Positions 32,138 through 42,890 of a DNA stretch of 64,000 nucleotides are shown here, in pieces. Under the pieces are notes generated by a model. It had not been told where the DNA came from. It saw only the letters and a list, made by a program, of their open reading frames with translations, and did no database searches. The position numbers and the translations under genes were made by a program. How positions within the stretch are numbered: the first letter of the stretch is position 1; every line of letters begins with the position of its first letter. Origin of the DNA: Paulinella micropora. Its lineage: Eukaryota; Cercozoa; Imbricatea; Euglyphida. The stretch is taken from contig BJOX01000287.1 of NCBI GenBank assembly GCA_009731375.1, positions 134,467 to 198,466 on the forward strand, given 5' to 3'.

Positions 32138-32138
32138 C

Positions 32139-32978
32139 AGGATATCGGAATAAATCTTGAAGGCCCTAGTCCTCTCTTCGAAGATAACGAAGGAACGGTA
32201 TTATTGTCGGAGAGAGGACTAGGGGAAGCTAGGACCAAGCACATAGAGGTCCGATACCACCTTCTAGCGCAACTCGTGAGAGAAGGAAAGGTCAAACTAT
32301 TCCGGGTCCCTACGGAGGAAAAATCGCAGCTGTATTCACCAAAATACATTTTACGGTAGACAAATTCAATTACCTGGCTGGGAAAATCTCCGTTGTGCTT
32401 AGTAGGGAGAATTGCGCTAAATTCAGGATAAAACCCGATCAATTCCCTTATTAGTAAGGTTTATTATCTTGAACTTCGTTTATATTCCCGGGGTATGTAA
32501 TACAATAATTTTCTCGCATATTACACATAAGTTGTACAGGTGAGCGAATAGACGAGTGCAGACGGGGCCCGGTGGCGAGTGACCGGCGCCGGAGTTCATT
32601 GCTCATTTCAGACATTAGTATTTTAGGATGTCAAACCGTGACGACTTCACCCGGTTTCCCAACCTGAAATACTACTGAAGATCTTACCCCACATTAGTAC
32701 TTCAGCTTGTCAAACCGTGATGGCTTCGCCCGGTTTCCCAGCCTGAAATACTACGAAGATCTCGTCCCTTTCGCTCGTCCCGTTCCAACTTCTATCTGCT
32801 TCGCTTCAACTTCTATCTCTATACACTTACATAAAAATCTATAAGAAGCCGACATGGAGTCCGGCTGGTCGGTGAACGTGCCACACGGGAGTGTGGAACA
32901 ACACGGAAGTACGTCAGACCAGCCGGATGTACCAGACAGGCCGATACTTACAGATATCGTGTCTTTGTTCATATATAT
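32139..32978 (+). mobile_element. Truncated second copy of the Copia 3' end
   Basis: The sequence matches 10447-11283 with only a few substitutions, for example at 32168, 32328 and 32558. It begins abruptly within the RNase H coding region and includes the same hairpin-bearing 3' region. The match stops at about 32978. The 5' edge coincides with the end of the GC-rich island. Confidence 0.9.
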
Positions 32979-33498
32979 TATATTATTTTATGTTCTTTTT
33001 ATACCCCTCTACGGGAAGCGCTGTCAAATTATAAATTCATACTACCGGATAGATAAGTAGCATATGGTTCAAGTTGATCATACCTTTTGATAGATCAGTA
33101 CAGATAGATACATTATCATATGTCTTATTTTTATATATTATGGTTACTTACGCGATCATATATATATATATCAATATTATATGTGTATTATGACCATATC
33201 GTACTTGCGTTACATACATAATGTTACTCAACATAGGATAGGTGGTGCGTAGGACCTAATCCTCTTCTCGTCGACCAGGCCTAGCTTGACTAGGGGGAGC
33301 TTCCCTGTATGTAATCTAGTTGATGCATACTTGCCCTAGCAAGCCGGGTAGCCACCATCGACATAACCTCTTGGAGAGAGTGAGGGTAAGAGTGAGTAAT
33401 ATTATTATGTTTTAAGTCTGTGTTTTTATAATTTTCACAGAATAGATGTATTGGGACCTACAGTTAATTTAATAATTTACTTTGATCCAGGGGGAGTG
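32979..33498. other. AT-rich spacer, remnant upstream of an LTR
   Basis: No gene was seen. A short AT dinucleotide tract lies near 33160. The last bases (CCAGGGGGAG before TGTTAG) look like the polypurine tract that precedes a 3' LTR, so the end of this stretch is probably a remnant of that element's interior. Confidence 0.5.
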
Positions 33499-33680
33499 TT
33501 AGACCTATTAATATAATTAACCGGATAGTCAGTATGGGCCGGCATATGTAATGTGTGTCGTTAGAGCCATTATGTATGTCCGGCCTAGTATATAATTGGG
33601 CCGTCCCTTGGCGCCCTTTTCTCAATAAAGTATCTACTGTAGGACACAGCAAGTATACGGCAGATTATTAAGTTAGTCTC
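33499..33680 (+). repeat. LTR-like repeat (TGTTAG...TCACA) with polypurine tract
   Basis: This ~182 bp segment starts TGTTAGACC and ends CTCACA, with a polypurine tract AGGGGGAG just before it. It contains AATAAAG, a possible polyadenylation signal. A diverged copy lies in the opposite orientation at 50237-50414. Small LTR size and the polypurine tract suggest a Copia-type or similar element reduced to its 3' end. Confidence 0.75.
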
Positions 33681-33689
33681 ACACAAAGA

Positions 33690-34189
33690 TGGTGGGAAAA
33701 TGTGGGAGACTAGCGAAGCCAAAAACAACTAATGCAAACACCAGGCAATTCCCGTTGTCCGGCCTAACGATAATATATTGCGGTCTAAAAAGTGTAACGT
33801 TCACTTCTAGTAATATTATCGGTATCCGGTTAAGAGCGTTAATAATATCAACAGCCTCTTATTGTGTCTGTTTTGACACTGGGGTATATAAATGTAGCAC
33901 ATATTTACCTATCTGCGCCTACAATCCCCCCTCCCCGGTTTATCCGGTAACCCCCGTTAGTTAGGAGTAGAGAGGTAAATGTGAGCGGAAGGAATATGTG
34001 GGCTGTCGAGGTTTGGCTCGAGATTGATCATGAAGGCTTCTTTTCCTTCTTGGAATCGTATAGGCGATCGAAGGTTAGAAATGTAACTGTAGGCGTTACT
34101 CCGAGTGATTTACATTTCGGAACATATGCGAAATTCGAATTTGTTTTCGTATTTAATTATCTAATTTGAATTTTGAATTTCGCTCTACA
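33690..34189 (-). repeat. Probable 3' LTR of the Gypsy element
   Basis: On the minus strand a run of 10-12 G (34191-34202) followed by AA and TGTAGAGCG looks like a polypurine tract plus LTR start at 34189. The LTR would extend to about 33690, next to the other LTR at 33499-33680. The inner boundary is well supported. The outer boundary is a guess, since no partner LTR is in the window. Confidence 0.5.
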
Positions 34190-34199
34190 TTCCCCCCCC

Positions 34200-36460
34200 C
34201 CTGATGACTCTTGTCATCCAAATGTGGGTAGTAACTTCTTTGGTCTGGCTTTCCCGTATCGGTCGGGCTCCTTGGCTGAGATGTCCTCGGTGGAACTGAG
34301 GTCCAACAGTTGCTACTTCGTCCGTTCTGGCCTTTCTTTGGCGACCAGATCGGCAGAACTACCACTATCAACACGCCCTGTATCCCCTTGGCGGGGAGGT
34401 CGTATACAACACACAATCTACCGTTCGGCGGTCAGATTGGGTGATGTGTACCCACCAGCGCGCCGCGGATCCCTTCGGTACGACAGAGGCTTCTTGGGGC
34501 TTAGAGGAAGTCCGCCTGATCGGTCTCACGGCAGTAAGGAACTTCCCAGCATCCTCACTTGGGTCGAGGATCCTCCTGATCTGGGGCATATTAGCCGTTT
34601 CTTAGCATATTGTCGATAACAAACGGCTAACATGCCCGTCCATTTGTTGGATGAACGGGCGCTTTGCCAGTTTAGATTTTTTTTTCGTTTTTGGTGTCCT
34701 TGGTGGGCTTTTTGTATAGATATATACAGTTGTCTCGAGCCAGGTTGAAGTTATAGTTGGAAGTGTCTAGGTACCGGTGAAGGTATATGCAACCCCATCG
34801 GTAGGGTCTCAAAACACGTCGTCCATATCCGTCTCTACTTGTCGTATGTACTCGTTCTCCGTACTGGATTGGGAGGATGAGCGGTATCGCTCCTCTGGTT
34901 GGTCGAGGGGGAGTGTCGCGCTCGCGATCGAGTTGGATCTGGATTGTCTGCCGTTCGTCATCGGAAAGATCGAACGGTCGAATGGACGACTGTGGTTTAT
35001 CGTACTCGGGGTATAGCCGTAGGATGATGGCTCAGAGTTTATGTTCGTACACCTGTTCCCATCGGGGGTAACAGTGTCGAGAGTGGTAACTGTAGTCCAA
35101 CGGCCTTGTTGCTTTGTGCCATCTGAACTCTTCGTCTTGTACCGCGCTGTCCCACTCTGGACGAGCGTGATAACGGAAATGTCTGGCCCATCTCTCCGCC
35201 CAGGATTGGAGGCATCGAGGGTCGGTTGGGCGGGCGTCGTCGTCGTTAGCCACGACATGAATTAGATATCCCTGGCCCTTTCGGAACAAACGATAGCGAA
35301 TAGCAATGAGCCATACCGCCATGTATTCTTGTTGAAAGGGAAGATAATGTCTTTGCCTCAGCCGTGCCGCTCCCTTAAATCGGTCGGGGATCATAGGTGG
35401 CCGGGGACGATCGTAACTCCGCCTATGATAAGAGGCCGAAGATAAGATGTATATGGCGCCCTTGCCTGATAGAGTGAAGTGAGACGGTTATAGGGCGCGC
35501 TCCTCGAGGGGCAATCCAAGAGCCTCCTTGATTCGGCGCAACTCGTCACCTGTCGCTACCAGCTCATAGGGGTAATCGTGGTCCTTTCTGAGGTGATAGG
35601 CCCGATATACCTTAACCTCTTCCGGAAGGGGTACGCCCGCTTTTTCCAGGAGTGAGTAGTAGGCGTTGATGTCCATTTGTGGCCATCGGAGCCTTCGGAG
35701 CTCGTAAGGTTCCAAGAGCTGTTTGGGCAGCGCGTTGATGCTATAAAATCGGAGCACATACGCTCTTTGTTGGTCGAACAAGCTAGCCCCAGCCCGTGAT
35801 AGTCCGAGTCATTGCCCACTGATCCATGGTCAGTGTTGTAGGGTCCCTCGGAATGGGTGTGTATGGCACCACATGTGGGATTGAATTTTCTCGAGCGTGC
35901 CAGGTTGGTGGCCCCTTCAGAACCTCCCATGGTTTTGCAATCGGATATTGCCACCGATATGTCTTCTCAGTGTGTTTGTGCTCCACACACATGTGTGGTC
36001 CCCATCGCTCTGGCGACATATATATGTCGGGGGCAAGAAGCCACCTGTGTCCACAGTTTCGATTACCGTGGTACCGGTAGGCGCCGAGTTCAACCCACCG
36101 CAGACCACCCGGAGACGATTCTCGTCCTATGCTGCGTAATGGTAGGCCGGGGTGTGTGACCATACCCCCCGCTCATCTCGTGTTGGCGGGAGCGGCGGTG
36201 GTAGGCTTTCCTCAGGTACGGCCCCCGGGTTCGGTCGTTCCTCAAATAGGACCACTGAGGATCCGGAACCCAGTTAACCTGATTGCCGATCAGCATGTGT
36301 CGATACGGCTCCGCCGTTGGTTTGAACGGATTGGTACGCGGATTGGTTGTATGTCTGAGCGCAGGGCATTCAAGCCGTAGGCGGCGCTCCGCGTCCGTCA
36401 TATCCGGGTATGGGGGGGTATATGCGATGCATTCGGCGTGACGCCGGGTCAAAGGCATAT
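34200..36460 (-). pseudogene. Extra minus-strand frames after integrase (unrecognised)
   Basis: Overlapping minus-strand frames at 36090-36458, 35783-36163, 35488-35781, 35032-35394 and 34809-35258 read like pieces of one or two proteins with frame changes. 35488-35781 looks most protein-like, with MDINAYYSLLEKAG, RAYHLRKDHDYPYEL and a regular helical C-terminus. 35032-35394 is rich in Trp/Tyr/Arg. They lie between integrase and the 3' LTR, where some Gypsy elements carry an additional gene. No similarity to a known domain was recognised. Confidence 0.4.
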
Positions 36461-37596
36461 CGAACAGGTTTGGCGTACTCTTCGAGCGCCTCCGTCCCCT
36501 GAAGGAGGTGAGGATCCATCCCCCGTAGCATCACTTCCTCCGAAATGCGATATGGCATCACTAATCGGTTGACGCTCGCATAGTTGACTTTATGGGGCGG
36601 ACTGGAAGGGGGAGGTTGGGGTACTTCTGATTTGGTGTCCCATCGAATGACCCGATAGATGTTCTTGGCTACCGGTCTATCCCCATGACAGTATACTGGT
36701 CGGTCGATCGGGCCGTATACATACGGGATGTCATCACTTTTGTGGAAGTATGCCACGTATTTCTCGTTCCTGCCCCAGTGTCGGGGCTGTTCGGGCGGCG
36801 GACAGCGGTGGTGCTGATATGCTAGGTCGTAGACCGCAGGAACGGGTTGTGGTGGCTCGACCGGGTTTAACCCGTTACTGTATTTGTCGGGTTCGGTCTT
36901 ATCCTTTGCACCAAACCGTCGCCAATAGTTGAGGCGAGCCTTTATTCGTCGCTTTGCTCGGTTGCGCGCTTTTACTTCAGCATCACTGTCCTCGCCGGAC
37001 TCGTATATATATTCGGTGTCGGTGTGACCGAATTCGTCCGGTATACGCCATGGTTCGTCATCAACCCATGGTTGGTTGGTGACACCCTCCGGGTCAACGT
37101 CCTCGTCCGTCGGAGGAGAGGAAGGTGTGCGCGCAACACTAGCCGGCGTTGCGGCTCCCTCCGGACTCATGTGGGTAGGCTCGGTGTGCGAGTTATCGGA
37201 TAGAGTGCTGAGTAGGCCATTGGATAAAGTAGGGCTCGGGCGGGGTTGGGCGGGTCCCTCCGGAATGGTTCCGGCCCCCTTGGTCTCCGAGTGTGCTGCT
37301 TTGTGTCTTTTGTGTGGTGGGGTGGCGAACCTGGAGCTCTCCAACCTGGGCGACTGGGACCCGAACGGTTGTTTTTCCTCCGGTGGTTCGACCGCTATCG
37401 GCTGGCCTGGCTGCCTTGGGTCCGAAGCTTGCCCCGGTCCGACTGCAACGACTTGCATAAGCAGGTGACACTGTATCACCGCGATGACGCACACCGACGC
37501 AACGCACGCTAATAGGAACGCTAGATATTGCTCCAGCGCTGTTTGCATGCCTATAGGTGGCATAGTGACATGATTGTTTGTATATCTGTGAGCCAA
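36370..37596 (-). CDS. Gypsy-associated membrane protein of unknown function
   Basis: This is an open frame of 408 codons. Near the N-terminus a hydrophobic segment (LAFLLACVASVCVIAVIQC) is a likely membrane helix. A long Pro/Ser/acidic, probably disordered region follows, then a basic stretch (RNRAKRRIKARLNYWRRF), then a Tyr/Pro/Arg-rich C-terminal half. It sits after integrase on the same strand, the position of an env-like gene in some Gypsy elements. It lacks an obvious signal peptide, Cys pairs or fusion-type segment, so calling it an envelope is not justified. Confidence 0.5.
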   Translation of the reverse strand: MAHRYTNNHVTMPPIGMQTALEQYLAFLLACVASVCVIAVIQCHLLMQVVAVGPGQASDPRQPGQPIAVEPPEEKQPFGSQSPRLESSRFATPPHKRHKAAHSETKGAGTIPEGPAQPRPSPTLSNGLLSTLSDNSHTEPTHMSPEGAATPASVARTPSSPPTDEDVDPEGVTNQPWVDDEPWRIPDEFGHTDTEYIYESGEDSDAEVKARNRAKRRIKARLNYWRRFGAKDKTEPDKYSNGLNPVEPPQPVPAVYDLAYQHHRCPPPEQPRHWGRNEKYVAYFHKSDDIPYVYGPIDRPVYCHGDRPVAKNIYRVIRWDTKSEVPQPPPSSPPHKVNYASVNRLVMPYRISEEVMLRGMDPHLLQGTEALEEYAKPVRYAFDPASRRMHRIYPPIPGYDGRGAPPTA

Positions 37597-38397
37597 AATT
37601 ATGAGTAAGTTAAGTGTGTTTGCTGTGGCGTATGAGATATTTGTCGTCTTTGCACACTTGCTCAGTTACGTACTTGTCAACAGGGGGGTTTGGGTGCGAC
37701 ATGAGCCTTTGGATCCCTTCGCTTGTCCGTACTTAATGCCTCGGGATTATATATGAATCGGGCCGTCTAGGAAGAGGGACACTTAAATGCATGAATGAAG
37801 TATATATGCTTACGGCTCGTGGTGTGTTTCTACCTTCCACCCAAACAACGGGATTGAGAGAACGTGACATAAATGACATAACATTCTGTGGAGAATAATC
37901 TATCACACCCTACGCATGCCAGGGCCGCGGGAGGCGGGTTAGCAACTCGGAAGGAGGCGAGTGTGATGTGCAATGGCCAGGTTGAGCTGGCCAGAAATTA
38001 TTCCGACCATGGTGGCAACACCAACTACCGACCCGTCAAGATACCCTCAGGGCCGTCGCACCCCACGGTGGGCGGGGCAGGGTTATTTTTCCCGTATGGT
38101 ATATCATGTTAGGTCCAATCCCCCCCTTCTCATAGAAGAGTGGACTTAGGTAGTATTTTAGACAAGACAGAGGCATGTTCGGGTGTGTCCCTAGTATGGA
38201 AATGGCTAGGTTTCCGCGCGGTGCGGTTGGGCCCGGTACCCCTATACTACCCGTATTTTGGTTATGCGTGTCATCGATCATCACCTCGACTACTTTCGAC
38301 CCCGTTTGGATTTAGCAGCTTGGCCTAGCCGGCCGGGTTTGTATTTACCCGGTGCTGGTGCCCCGATGAGACCGGTGGATATGCCTTCTGCGCCGAT
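37597..38397. other. Stretch without a supported gene
   Basis: This lies between the membrane-protein frame and the integrase tail within the Gypsy element. Only short frames on both strands were seen, none with recognisable motifs. Confidence 0.5.
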
Positions 38398-40042
38398 CTA
38401 GTCCCATACCCTTATTGAGATTCGGCCATGTTGGAGGTCGAATGGGTCCATGCGCGGCCATACCTGTATCTGCCAGGGTTTATACCTGGGCGATTTATCG
38501 GTAATGCCCTTCCAGAACGTCTCGACGTCCTTCCCGTCCCGATCAACTGGGTAGAAAACTCGGGATTCAGGATCATCGAGGTCTTGATGTGACCGATAGA
38601 ATTGGAGGACGGGCGGTTCTGCCGCGGTCGCTTTGTGTGCCCTTGTGTCGCGGACCTTCGGTTCCCATTCCTTGACTTTCATTAAGAAGAAGTCATTTAG
38701 GCAATCGTCGCCTACGTGGGCCGTCTGTGGGCGGAGGATGTATCTTACCCACGTGCCAATGGATGGTCTTGACGTCCTCGCCTTTTTTCAGTTTGGACTC
38801 GCCCTTTGGGCGCTGAGGGGCGATGTCCGCTTTTTCCTCCTGTTCGGTCTGCGGATGTATGTTCGGCCGTGGAGCTATGACTGCCGGGGAGGATCCGCCG
38901 TCTTGGTCGACGTCCAGTCCCTCTTGTCTAGGTGCCGACGCCGCGTTATTCTCCGCAGCCGGGATCGGCTGATCGGGTTTATCCTTCGCCTCGGCCGTTT
39001 TATCACGGCGCCTGGGCGGGACACGCAAGCTTACGTTCAGGTTTTGGATAGCGTCCGCCATTGTCTCGTTACCGTCGAGCATGGGGTTAAAGCGCATTAA
39101 GCGTCGGACGTGAACCACCAGTGTCTTGCCCTTACCCTGTGTTCGGTAGGTCACTGACAGGGCCCCTACTTGTTCTAACACTGTGTAGGGTCCCTGCCAC
39201 ATTGGGAAGAGTTTAACACTGACCAAGTTGGGGACCTGCGGGACGTATAAGAATACTAGGTCCCCCGCATGGTACTCTCCCGATTCATACTTGACCTTGG
39301 AGGGTGTGTTCTGGTTTTGGCGGTTGGCCTCTTCGGCCTCTCTGGCCTTGGTCACATAGTGTCGAGCGTCCGCTATCACCCGTAGGCGACATGCGAAAAG
39401 CTCATCGTGTTCTAGGAACCCGCCTTCCGGGCGGTGCGGGAGCACCATATCTTCCGGGATACGTAGGTGGCGGCCGTACACGAGCAAGTTTGGGTAGGCG
39501 CCAGTGGTCTTCCCACCCAACGCCTTCGAACCCGTGAGGTTCATGGAGAACACGAAGGACGGAAGTGCCTTATGCAAGATATGTTGGTTATCACGGCAGT
39601 ATTGTTGGAGGGCGGCTTTGAGCGGCCTATGGTTCCTCTCTATTTTGCCGTTGCTCTCCGGCGAGTATGCCGTGACATACTTCCACTTAAAGCCCCACGC
39701 CGCGGACAACTGTGCTGAGAGCTCATTGGTGAACTCCGAGGCCCTATCGCTGTACACGTTCTTGGGCACTCCAGTGTACCGAAAGACGTGATCGATCAGT
39801 GCTTCGCATGTCGATGCTGCGTCCCTCTCCTTAACCGGAACCGCGAACACGTAGTTCGAGAAGCGGTCAATGGCGGTCAGGATGTACCGGAAGTTATGCT
39901 GTTCTGATCGTGGTAAGGGACCCACGAAATCTATGTGTAGGGTCTCGAAAAGGTCTTCTGTAAGCTTGTACTCGCCATACAGGCCTTTCTGAGAGTTCGG
40001 GTGCGGAGATTTGGTTTGTTTACAGTGTTCACAGGTGTCCAC
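38398..40042 (-). pseudogene. Gypsy integrase core and C-terminal GPY/F module
   Basis: The frame 38693-40042 begins with the CC of the zinc region (DTCEHCKQTK). The DDE core has D in LHIDFVGPLP, D in VYSDRASEF and E in YSPESNGKIERNH, with spacing close to D-D-35-E. The C-terminal part has KLFPMWQGPYTVLEQVG, the GPY/F module. A Pro/Lys-rich tail follows, and reading continues after a frame change in 38398-38682 (VKEWEPKVRD...). The enzyme would integrate the element's cDNA. In-frame breaks before and after make the copy defective. Confidence 0.8.
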
Positions 40043-41160
40043 TGCTTCGGCTATGGCCTTTTACATGCCATGCCACCAAAACTTCCGTGAAATGAACCAC
40101 GACATTTTGTCCCTTCCTAGGTGGGAGTTCAAAGCGGAGCGATGAGTGGCGGTTAGGATGGCACGTCAGAGCTGTGGAGGGACCCACAGCGTCCATTTGT
40201 ATGGCGTCTTTTCCCACTTACCCCCGGACCCCTTGTACCATAGGAGGTCGTCGTGCCACGCCATCGTTTTCTTTTGGAGATGGATGTCCCTTGTCTCTGG
40301 ATGTTTTTGGGTATCCATGGCGTGAGAGATAAAAGGGCCCCATTCTTTCGATCTTGTCAGCTGGCTAAACACCGCAGGGCTGGCCAAGGTCATATCGATG
40401 TCGTCATCCAGCTGTAGGGCACTGGTGACCAGACCGATGTGCTTCCGGGTGTGTTGGGTCTGGGTTGCGGCCGCAATGATGGCAGACCTAGACGGGTGAA
40501 CATTTTTCGGCACCCAGAACGACTGATTCTTATTGGCAAAGAACGCGTTCGTGGAGTGTTCGTGTTCGTGGGTTTGCCCCTCCCGTATATCTTCTTCACT
40601 GAGGATATCTGCCTGCGTGTCGATCTCCTCGAGGAGATCCCGCCAGTCTTCCGCATCGTGCTTGGCGCAGCATACGCGACTGATAGACTCGAGGTTTTCT
40701 AGCAAAACCGCTCTTGGGTATCCGGTTTATATCCCGGTTGCCAGCTGATGGCGCTAGCGTTTATATATGCCATACCCGTCGGTAGTGTATCTATGAACCC
40801 CGGCGTGTGTTATTTGGCCAACTAGTCGTCGTTACCAGTCCACCCGACAAGGCATGCCGTTGGTGTGTACATGGCAAACCGGTCAAGTCCGTTCCCGATG
40901 GAGCCTTTGAATCTCGGCATTCGGGAAAGGCTGTCCGGCACCGTGTTTTCCTTGCCTTTGATGTACTCGATGGTGAAATCATACAGGGCTAATTCCGACT
41001 GCCATCGTGCCAGTCGGCCCGTATGTTCCTTGTCCATGAGCCATCGTAGGTTGGCATGGTCGGTTTGGACCAGTATGTTCGGTGCGCCACAAGTACTCTC
41101 TCAGCCGGCTAAATGCCCACACGATGGCCAACGCTTCGCGCTGTCGTGTTTTAACAACGT
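40043..41160 (-). pseudogene. Gypsy RNase H, linker and integrase zinc N-terminus
   Basis: From 41160 downward the minus strand encodes REALAIVWAFSRLREYL, then after a frame change LVQTDHANLRW, then GRLARWQSELALYDFTIEYI and ENTVPDSLSR. Together these are the typical Gypsy RNase H end. A linker frame (40166-40705) is acidic and ends WVPPQL. It is followed by HRSALNSHLGRDK and WWHGM, the HH of the integrase zinc region, and an in-frame TAA before the CC pair. The sequence is cut at 41160, exactly where AT-rich DNA of the next element begins. Confidence 0.75.
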
Positions 41161-42890
41161 CACCTGAAAAAAATCGATAAAATCAAGTTCAAATGGTTTT
41201 TCAGAAAATCAAAATATGACATATTCCAAACATGACTGCTTTTGAGTCGACAATCAGCTTAATCAAAGCGCTAAAAGTAGTTTAGGCTAACTTTTTTTTT
41301 TAATGACTGATTGATTACTAAAAAAAATATGCTGGCACCGTTTTAATCCTACAAAAACCTTCAAAAACAAGCATGTTTTCAAGCATGCCAATTATTTTTT
41401 TAAAGAATTGAACAAATCTAGGCATGTGAGCGCTTTTGCATTGGTACTTTGTTTGTGAGAACGTCCCAAATCTGTTTTGGGACGTTGTAAAACTAATAAA
41501 CCAAATTTTTTTCGACATTTTTCATTTTTTAGTTAGATCAAGGACTTAAGTTAATGTCTGGTAATGAAATTTGAAGGTTCATGATGAGTTTAACTAGTTT
41601 ACAAACATTAAAAACGAAGAAAATGTTGAGCTAGAGATGCACGATCCTGTTATGAACTGCATTTTATTTGATTTTTTGTTTGTGATCCTGTTTAAATCTG
41701 TCTTTCTTTTGATTTTTTAAAGTCAATGTGTGGTTGTGTCTGAAATGTTAGCATATGATGTCTAATTTTAATTGTAAAAACGTTACTTATAATGTTGTTC
41801 ACTTTTCATGTTAATTGTTGCAGCTGAATGATCATGAATGCAGCATTATGCTTGATTGTGAAAATTAACATGAAGAAGACAAGCAAACTTAGAAAAGATT
41901 TCAAATATGGCATATTTCTTCTTTTTTTAACAGCATCAATGTTTGGTTGAGTTGTTGACAAGAAAATATGAGGAATTTGAAGCTTACATTCTTTTTCCAT
42001 CACATGCTTCGTCTGTGTCTTTGCAGTTCCTGAAGAAACCCTTGCTTTTTAGATTTAAAGACACATCATTTAATTTTGTTCATGTCGAAAGCAGAAAGAT
42101 GTTAAAAACAAACAGAAGGATGAACCTAAAGAAGAATTGAAGCTGGAAGCGACCCTAGAAAAGTAACGCATTGCATTGTAAGAAGAAGAAAAATGAAGAC
42201 AACATCAGTCCCTGCAAAGAGTGCATCGTTCAGTTATGCATGAAGTGAGAACAGTGCACGACGTGTCAGAATTGAAACTGCCTTCTCACAAAGGGTCGTG
42301 AGCCAGCAGCTCATTCAATGATGGAATTGCACTGACCTTGCGTTTTGATTTTTAGTGTTCACTAACTAGGATGACTACAGTAAACAGGATGATGGCTTGT
42401 TAGCGCATATAGCGGAGGGTTCCTTCTGCTTGGAAGATTGCCACGACGAATGGCATGTACTTGTAAACTAAGCCGCCCCCCTCTTCCCGCTTCTACTCAG
42501 TAATGCACTTGGATGTGTGCACTGTTTTTGAAATATGCTGTATTTTTCGAAAATACTTTTTTCATTAAATTGAGCCGTTTGTTTCATTGTTTTAATTTTG
42601 CCTGAATGTTTTACTTCCTCCGGACCTGTTCAAGACTTTCTTTTTCGTTTCCACCGCTACTTGGAGTGTGTTTGATGACGTCAGTTGCGGGAAATATGTC
42701 ATAAAAATCACCTGTTTGAGCTAAAATTGCAAGGCTACATTGTACATGTTTTTCGATGGCTGAAACTGCTTTCACGACGTTGTTTTCACGTTGACACCTG
42801 TTAAAACAGAAAATTATAATATATTACATATATTTTTTACCCCTAAATCTAGTAAATTGCCGTACGTTGGCAGGTCCAATTCTAAGTACT
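41161..42890 (+). mobile_element. Degenerate relative of the 42.97-50.21 kb element
   Basis: AT-rich DNA contains at least three copies of the AAATATGNCATATTT palindrome (41211, 41903, 42531). A region at 42410-42850 aligns with 49755-50185: first the end of a Cys-rich reading frame (TTCCTTCTG then TGCCACGACGAA-type), then a 3' UTR with the phrases TTGTTTTAATTTTGCCT and TTTCCACCGCTA. It ends in CGTACGTTGGCAGG, matching the right terminus at 50186. It seems 5'-truncated or decayed, and no intact gene remains. The 41903 palindrome is followed by TTTTTTTAACAG, a plausible 3' splice site. Confidence 0.55.

Larger units (their letters stand above)
20150..32138. other. GC-rich, gene-dense, apparently intronless island
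   Basis: Base composition changes abruptly near 20.1 kb to very GC-rich and returns to moderate at the Copia junction (32138). Genes are single-exon, on both strands and closely spaced: unknown, macrodomain, GT32-like, small membrane protein, unknown, BspA-repeat secreted protein, unknown. Neighbouring DNA has AT-rich introns and microsatellites instead. The island could be an inserted large-DNA-virus-like segment, transferred DNA, a GC-rich gene block of the host, or a mis-joined contaminant. No viral hallmark gene (capsid, packaging ATPase, polymerase) was found. Confidence 0.6.
33690..41160 (-). mobile_element. Ty3/Gypsy-type retrotransposon, truncated at the RT end
   Basis: On the minus strand the order is RNase H (41160-40800), integrase zinc region and core (40200-38690), then several extra frames (38682-34400), then a polypurine tract and LTR. 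RNase H directly before integrase with a GPY/F module marks Ty3/Gypsy. RT, protease and Gag are missing because the element is cut at 41160, where the next element begins. In-frame stops and frame shifts show decay. Confidence 0.8.

Noticed and set aside
20150-32138. Firm call of an endogenous giant virus
   Set aside because: No capsid, packaging ATPase, polymerase or other hallmark gene is present; composition and gene types alone are not enough.
36370-37596. Envelope gene of an endogenous retrovirus
   Set aside because: There is one membrane helix near the N-terminus but no signal peptide, cysteine pattern or typical surface/transmembrane layout.
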